From: Atherinomorus stipes
Lineage: Eukaryota > Chordata > Actinopteri > Atheriniformes > Atherinidae
Assembly: GCA_023101725.1 (NCBI GenBank)
Contig: JALJCO010007852.1
Span: forward strand, 434,001-498,000
Direction: 5' to 3'
DNA length: 64,000 nt
The position numbers and the translations under genes were made by a program. The notes below the pieces were generated by a model. The model was not told the DNA's origin and searched no databases. It saw only the letters and a program-made list of their open reading frames with translations. Below, piece after piece: positions 57,489 to 64,000 of the stretch; within the stretch, counting starts at the first letter, position 1, and each line of letters opens with the position of its first letter.

Positions 57489-58842
57489 ATGAGACTCGCG
57501 AGTGCCGTGACTGGCGCTGCGGGTAACTGCAGCCACCGGACAAGCCGACACGGGAGCACAAACTGATGCTATAACGTTGTTACAGTCTTTTTCTTCGAAG
57601 TTACACTTTTTAGTCAGCTTTGAATTTAATTTCCAATCTGGTTCTTGGAGCAGAAATAAATATCTCCTGCTCTCACTGGAGCTGGAAGACAGTGCGTCCT
57701 GCAGTCTCAATAGGGATCACCAACTCGAGGGCCAGTATCCTGCAGGTATCCTGCAAATACTACCCACTGCTTGAAATGCAAACTAAATGTGTCATTTTTT
57801 TTTTTAAAAAAGCATAGTTTTTGTAATTCACTAATAGTTATTAACACGTTAGAATCTCGCCCCTCGTAAAACTATAAAAGAAATCAAAAATCAATAAAAC
57901 ATACAAAAACTACTGGATCTGACGGCAGATCTACTGTTAAACATCTGTAAAGAGTGAACAGTCCTAAATGTTGTCACTACAACAAACATCACATCCTGGT
58001 GGAGGAAAGTGATGCCTTCCTCTTTACATGAGTTTCATCCAGATCAGTAAAATTCTCACCTATCTTCTCATCATCCACTTCATCTAGCTGACTTGTAAAT
58101 GCAGGCATCTTTACATCTGCCACACAGAGCCCGAACTGTTCTTTATATCCAAACCAGCCAGAAGCACATCAGCTGGAAAAGTTTTGGCAGAAGTCCACTG
58201 GGATGCAACAAAACCTAGTTAATTTATTTGTGTGCTAATGAAGCTGTTGCTGCAGCTGAATACACAATTCTAGGAAAAAATAAGATGAAAAGCTCTTCAG
58301 AATTTCTAAATAAGACGGGCATAAAAAAAAAGATGAGAGCCACTGCTAATCCAATGAAAACAGAGGGATTGCTACCAAAATGGCAACTTACCCCCACAAT
58401 TCTGTGCGCTGACGGCATCGCTTTAGATGGGTTTCCCGTTTACAAACATTGGCAGTTGCGCACGTAACCAGGGGGCAAAAACCTTTTTGTACTGCAGTCT
58501 ACAGCCAAACACGCACTCATATCGTTCATAAAAATGTAAAGTAACCTGATGAAACAAACAGATGTCGTTGTGTTTTCAGTTATATTGTATAAATCTGTAT
58601 TTTGATGACAAAAAAAAATACCGACTCAGCATTTCTGTTTTGTGTTTCTATTACTATTATGCTAACTTGGCAAGGGAGTCATCACCTGGAAACGCATTTT
58701 TCTTGTTAAAACATGGATATTATTCGTGTTGGACCTCATTTGAAATTTGCCTGAAAAACTTGAGTTAGAAAGCGGCTTAAACTTTCATCTAGATTCTTTG
58801 TTAAAACCAAAATAGGCCACAACAGTGTGATTGTGTAACGTT
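57489..58842. other. intergenic, no gene seen
   Basis: No intact coding frame; a small hAT-repeat fragment near 57708-57780. Confidence 0.45.
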
Positions 58843-59493
58843 ACCCCCGGTTACATGAAGTTTTTTCAATTTGGAATTACTTATTCCGACTTAAATAATT
58901 CGGAATCGAATTATTGTCCTTCATGTTTACAAGGAATTATGAATTCCTAATTAAGGTTTACATGGAAAACACATTTATCTAATTCTGCTTTAGATCTGGT
59001 GGTTCGGAAGAGTTATGATTGGACAGTAGGCAAACGTCTGTTTACGTTTATCCGGAAGTGAACAGAAGCCGGTTCCTGGTCCTTTTGGTTTTGGCTACCA
59101 CGTAAAAACCACATAATTACACAGATTTTCACTGTATTTTGATTGTAGTTTTGTAGCAGCAGTTTGACGCAAACATACTTTTTCATTTCCGCCGGCTGGC
59201 ACGAGTCCAGTGCTTGTTTCACGTGCACTTTCTCAAGCGCTATTATAACAGGACAAGGAAGGAGCATGCGCAGAACGACAGGAATTAAGGTGAAGCAGAT
59301 TCAGTGGTTACATGTGGGGGGAATTATATTATCCAGAATTAAAAGATGAATAAACAAACCACTTAGTTTGGAATTAAGTTTTATTCGGAATTATCGTTCT
59401 TGCTCGGCATTACGGGTTTACATGGTCGTCTTAAAGCGGAATTAACTTTTATTCAGACTTAAAGAGGAATTTAAACTGTCATGTAAACGGGGT
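58843..59493. mobile_element. TIR element with ACCCC(G)GTTTACATG ends (651 bp)
   Basis: Left ACCCCCGGTTACATGAAG, right CTGTCATGTAAACGGGGT, inverted. Subterminal TTGGAATTACTTATTCCGAC and GGAATTAACTTTTATTCAGA also mirror. A common fish non-autonomous DNA element. Confidence 0.72.
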
Positions 59494-60367
59494 CATTGTG
59501 GATGAAATCCTGGTAGACAGTAGACAGACTACCTAACCGCTAACAAGCTAACGGTATAAACTCAAGCGCCATCTGATTTACGACTCCGTACTTCGTATTA
59601 AGTCTCCAGGATGTGTTGTTACGCGGTGTGAATGTTTGTAAACGGCTCCACAATCAGTTTTTTCTTCTTTTTATTTTCCATGTGTGAGCAGAGAACAGCT
59701 GTCACACACAGCTACAGTGTTGTGATGCAGACGTGAGCCGTGAACTGATCAATGACTGGTCGTGGCCGTGATACTGGTATTGTTCCAGTACCAGTCTCCT
59801 GGCTGCAACACAGGAGTAATTTCTGCCACCACGGTGGTTTAATCCAACATGGTGACCATAGTGAAAGACTAAATAGATCATGTATCTGAACCTGCAGAAG
59901 TTATCCGTGAGGGTTTTCTGAAGATCAGTCTCTCCTACTGTCCTATTATCACCATTTTTAAATGTTTATGCATTAAAGTTTTGATTTCTGCAACAGAACA
60001 AATACCAGGACTTAAACATTATATTTCCCCGACACTTTCATGTCATGTCATGACCTCATGTAAACAGACGTCATCTCATAGTTCAATAATGCTTTTCCTG
60101 GGTTTTCTGCCCCGGTTGTGCGCGCATCCTATCTGTGACGTTGCATGGAAACCCATCTATAAAGCTAGGTCATGAGACAACATGTATAATGCTTCAGTAT
60201 CACTCATCACACTAAGGAAAACAATCATATTCTTCTGGTTTCTGATTTATGTAACGTATAAAATCATCCTCCTGTTGGAGATAGTTTTATTCCTATAAAA
60301 TGATGGCTAGGTTTATAATTATGAGGCCAATAAACTACCATTATAGCATTGTAGACCTGCAGCGGTC
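59494..60367. other. intergenic, no gene seen
   Basis: Short frames only; no recognised repeat ends. Confidence 0.4.
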
Positions 60368-60375
60368 ATCACTGC

Positions 60376-60606
60376 TGGGCAGCTGTAGCTCAGGTGGAAG
60401 AGCAGCCAGCAGGTCGGTGGATCAATTTCAGGCTTCCTCAGGCTACTGCTGAACAGAAGGCAAGATGTTGAACTCCACGTTGCCTCCTGATGTACCTACT
60501 GAGGTATGAAAGTGTGAATGGGTGAATCTGACATGTAGTGTAAAGCACTTACAAAGGTTGTCTTTTGACTGGAAAAGTGTCATTTACCATTACATGTACC
60601 ACTCTA
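60376..60606 (+). mobile_element. tRNA-derived SINE
   Basis: GCTGTAGCTCAGGTGGAAGAG is a clear pol III A box and CGGTGGATCAATTTC a B-box position. The body has AAGTGTGAATGGGTGAATC and the tail TAGTGTAAAGCACTT with AAAAGTGTCATTTACCATTA, a common teleost SINE arrangement. Confidence 0.8.
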
Positions 60607-63511
60607 CTGGATCTCTGGTGCACCAAAGCCCAACTTATAACTGTGATGAGAGGAATGTACATTTGATTGCAGAAATGAAATGTTTTTGTAGAGACAATTT
60701 AATAAGTATGAAACTCTTTGAGACAGAAATTTGACACAATTGTGATTTTTTAAAATAAAATATTGACTGATTTACCCAATAAGTGCAGATTAAAAAAGAA
60801 AAAAGTCATTAAAAAACTCTGAAAATGAAAATGACCCTGCAAGCAACACATTTTCCCAGAAATGTCTGAAATTTTAGTGCACGAAACACATTTCCATGTT
60901 CAGCTGTGACACCACGCACAACAACATTTGTGATGAAAAGGTCAAAGATCTGAGCTGAACTCCATTCACTGCTCCGTCTGACAAGTATGAAAGTTTACCC
61001 CAATGAAAGATGAGACGTTTTATTTTTGTTATTTTTAGAAGTGAGTCGTCCCTCCGTCCTGCAGCGTCCAAGTCAAACATTCTACAGGGATTTTCTTTGG
61101 TGCTTCATGCACCAAGTGCCTGGTGATCACTTATTCTCAAAGGAAGAAATCACGAAAATAGCCAAGAAAAAAATCTTCAATCGCTTCACACTTTTGAACC
61201 GATTCCTTCTGATGGACCCCAGAGAATTGTTAAAGGCCACTGGAGGTCTCCAAACCCCATTTTGAGAGGCATGTTTTAACAAACTGTAGTTTTTAGTGTA
61301 TTTTGGGAATAAAATTGCAATCATTTACTTAAAAATGAAAGATGTGGGTCACACTTACTGAATTATCCAAAAGAATTATTTGTTTAATGTATGCCAACAT
61401 TTGTCTCTATGCATACTGGGAGAAATACATTATCTAAAAAACATCTGGAACTGGATACTGCTGGTTCTCCTTGAGAGGGTTCTGGATGTGGTGAAAAAAT
61501 TGAAAAAGTTTTTTAATAAAAAAAAAAAAAAAAAAAGAACAAACAAAATACAGGCATAAGAGTTTTTCTGTAGATGGATTCCATGCTGTAAATCTTTAAA
61601 AATCAAACTACTGATTTTCAAAATCCATGAAATGGGAAGATGTTTCATCTCATGTCAATACCTTAAATCAAAAATCAGCAGACTGATGGCTGATGATTTA
61701 TGAAAAACAAAAAAGAAACGGTGTACTGTCATAGTCATCTGGAAAAAGTCTACATGTGTGGGTTTTCTTTTCATTTGATCATAATCCACACTGACTTTGG
61801 CTGCGTTAGTATAACTCTATAGTCATTTTGACATTAACATGACAAAAAACACATTTATCTACCTTTGAGTGGAAGCACTGTTAAAAGAGTTGATGTCCTC
61901 ACTGTGGTTTAGAAATGCATTGTAGGAAACTTTCCAGGTGAGAAGCTTTATGTAGAAAAACCTGTAAAATATTGATAGATTCCTTCAAACTACTTGTCTT
62001 TCAAAGTGCCATTTGGAGTGAAAAGGAATCAGATAAAAAACAAAATCTTGCTTTGACAGAAAAAAGCTTTTACACGACTGTATCTGTCTATTTATGTTTA
62101 AGTCAAAATCTGAATAAACTAATAAATAAAACATTGAAAGCTGCTTTTCGTAAAGGCCTCCTTCCACTGCAAACCCGTTTAACTTGCTCCTTCTGAAATA
62201 CGGAGGGTTTCCCCTTGTTTACTTACACATGCTGACTTGCTAGTGTTGCGTTCCCCCCAGTCGGCTGTGCTTTCTCATCAGAGAAATAATACGAAGAAAA
62301 GAGCGAATCGGGAACAGCCTTGCACTTCTACGTAACATTGCAAATAGCGTATCCCACGTGGGGTTTCTATCTGTCCATTGGAAGGCAGGTAACCCTCCAC
62401 TACACACTAGAAGTGAAGACAGCACGACTGTAGCTTCGGAGTTGAGAAGCTAATTAGCTAACTGTTTGTTAGCATGGCGGAACAAACTTGTTTGTCGGCT
62501 CTATTTCCTGTCTGTAACGAAATAAGAGCGGAGGGCGGAGCTTCCTTCATACACAGATGGGAGGCAGCCAATCAGACGGAAATTCATGAGAAGGACCCGG
62601 AAAAGCCTGCCGTTGGACCACAAGCCTCTCTTCTAGGATACAAATACAGCTGGATACAAAGATACCAGAAGGTTTTTTTCAAACAGAAACAATGCAGAAT
62701 GCATTCAATAATAATGGAGAACACAGAAATATTAATGAAATGACCATGGAAGTACAACGTTAATGTTTCTAACACCAAAAATTGTATGATAGAATAACAC
62801 AAGCAACCAATGGCAAACATGGCCATGATGAGTGGCACTGAAATAATATCACTAGCAAAGGTTTCCATTAAGCCAAAAAGGAGATAATCTAAAAGCCACA
62901 TTAACCAATCAGGCGGCTGACATTATAAATGACCTGTAGTTATGTAGTAGGCACTTCAATAATGCCTTTGTTCTTCAGTTTAGTCAATGACTTTCTTTCT
63001 TTTACAGGCAAACATGTAAAAAGTCCTGTTAACAACAATAGCATCAGCACAGCCTTGTTTATGTCTTATTTCACCATGTAAACAAAGAAGTTAGCAGCGT
63101 ACAGGCCACAGAGATGGTGGCTCCCAATCTGCCATTTTGCATGCTCGTTGGCCCATCCACGTGTTCACGCCACAGCCAGGTTATCTGAATATTTTCAAAT
63201 TTGAAGCGGTTTTCCTAAAATTTTCACTACCCCATTATTGTGTTAACATGTGGACTTAAGTCCCAAATACATAGAAGGTCTGTGATTGTCAAAGTGCCCT
63301 TTCACACTGACCGTAAATCAAATTTAACTTTGATAAAAAGATGAGTTTATTTATTGGTCACGACTTGAAGACTGTTAGTCTTTAAGGGTTAAATTAAATT
63401 AACTACGGGGTTTAATTAATATAAACGTTTGCATTAGCAATCAATGGATAGAAGATGTAATTGAACAGATAGACAAATATACTTTAAATGAACCCCTGTT
63501 TCCACTTATTG
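60607..63511. other. intergenic, no gene seen
   Basis: No convincing gene. An A run lies at 61519-61536. The frame at 61026-61265 follows a splice-acceptor-like TTTTTAG but encodes nothing recognisable. The segment 62230-62900 has transposon-like texture without visible termini. Confidence 0.4.
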
Positions 63512-63806
63512 GTATGGTATGGTATGGTACTGTATGGTATGGTATAGAACTGTACGGTATATGGTATGGTATGGTATGGTATGGTATGGTATGGTATGGT
63601 ACTGTTTGGTGTGGTACGGTACATTACGGTATGGTATGGTACTGTATGTTACTGTACGGTATGGTATGGTATGGTATGGTATGGTATGGTATGGTATGGG
63701 TTCTGTATAGTATGGTATGGTATGGTACTGTATGTTACTGTGCGGTATGGTATGGTACTGTATGTTACTGTACTGTATGGTATGGTATGGTATGGTATGG
63801 TATGTT
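63512..63806. repeat. (GGTAT)n pentanucleotide satellite with variants
   Basis: About 295 bp of GGTAT units with interspersed ACTGT, GTTACTGT and TACGG variants. Open frames across it (VWYGM repeats) are artefacts of the stop-free repeat. Confidence 0.95.
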
Positions 63807-64000
63807 CACAATTTCACAGATTCACAGTTCACAATTGCAATTGTCACAGATTTTTGGAGAGCCACAGGATCCCCGGCCCGAGGTAATCCAAACCAAAGGG
63901 GGGGAGAAAAATAAAATATCGCTCAGCTCGATCTTGTGTACTATGCCTATATGCAAACACTGAATGTGCCAAAGGAAAGCTTAGACTCTCTTCTTTTATC

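Noticed and set aside
60376..60460. Functional tRNA gene
   Set aside because: A- and B-box-like sequences are present, but no cloverleaf can be closed and a SINE body follows. It is a SINE head.
63514..63963. 149-residue frame with WYGM repeats
   Set aside because: Translation of a pentanucleotide satellite that lacks stop codons.

Overview
This window is vertebrate nuclear DNA, almost certainly from a teleost fish. Coding exons have GT-AG introns, the background is AT-rich, and transposon relics typical of ray-finned fish are dense: tRNA-derived SINEs, Tc1/mariner, hAT, PIF/Harbinger and TTAA-flanked elements, and an L1/Tx1-like LINE. Nothing suggests bacterial operons, CRISPR or phage.

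One protein-coding gene is supported: a complete LIM-homeodomain transcription factor of the Apterous/LHX2-LHX9 group, best matched to lhx2. It lies on the + strand in five coding exons (14703-14885, 16206-16408, 17060-17430, 20944-21149, 27429-27719). The spliced frame is continuous and encodes 417 residues: a short N-terminus, two LIM domains, a basic linker, a homeodomain split by an intron between its positions 46 and 47, and the conserved Thr/Ser-rich tail. A CCAAT/TATA-like promoter region lies near 13.6-13.8 kb and a 3'UTR follows 27719. Whether it is lhx2a or lhx2b cannot be settled here.

The rest looks non-coding. The upstream 13 kb is transposon-rich from 1 to 8.75 kb, then largely repeat-poor (8.75-13.6 kb), with candidate regulatory blocks near 10.2-10.5 and 12.2-12.4 kb. 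Intron 4 and the 36 kb downstream are crowded with nested elements. Two repeat-poor islands stand out (31.3-33.7 kb and 43.6-44.45 kb). Both carry clustered TAATTA-type homeodomain sites and are the best candidates for long-range or autoregulatory lhx2 enhancers.

The transposon layers give relative ages in several places: an L1 fragment inside a Tc1-like MITE, hAT elements inside other elements with visible 8-bp target duplications, a paralogous empty site, and five different elements flanked by TTAA. Two blocks almost without cytosine (about 37.0-37.87 and 41.5-42.35 kb) are unusual and may be sequencing or assembly artefacts. I did not find an undescribed protein system. The novelty candidates are regulatory islands and mobile-element architecture.
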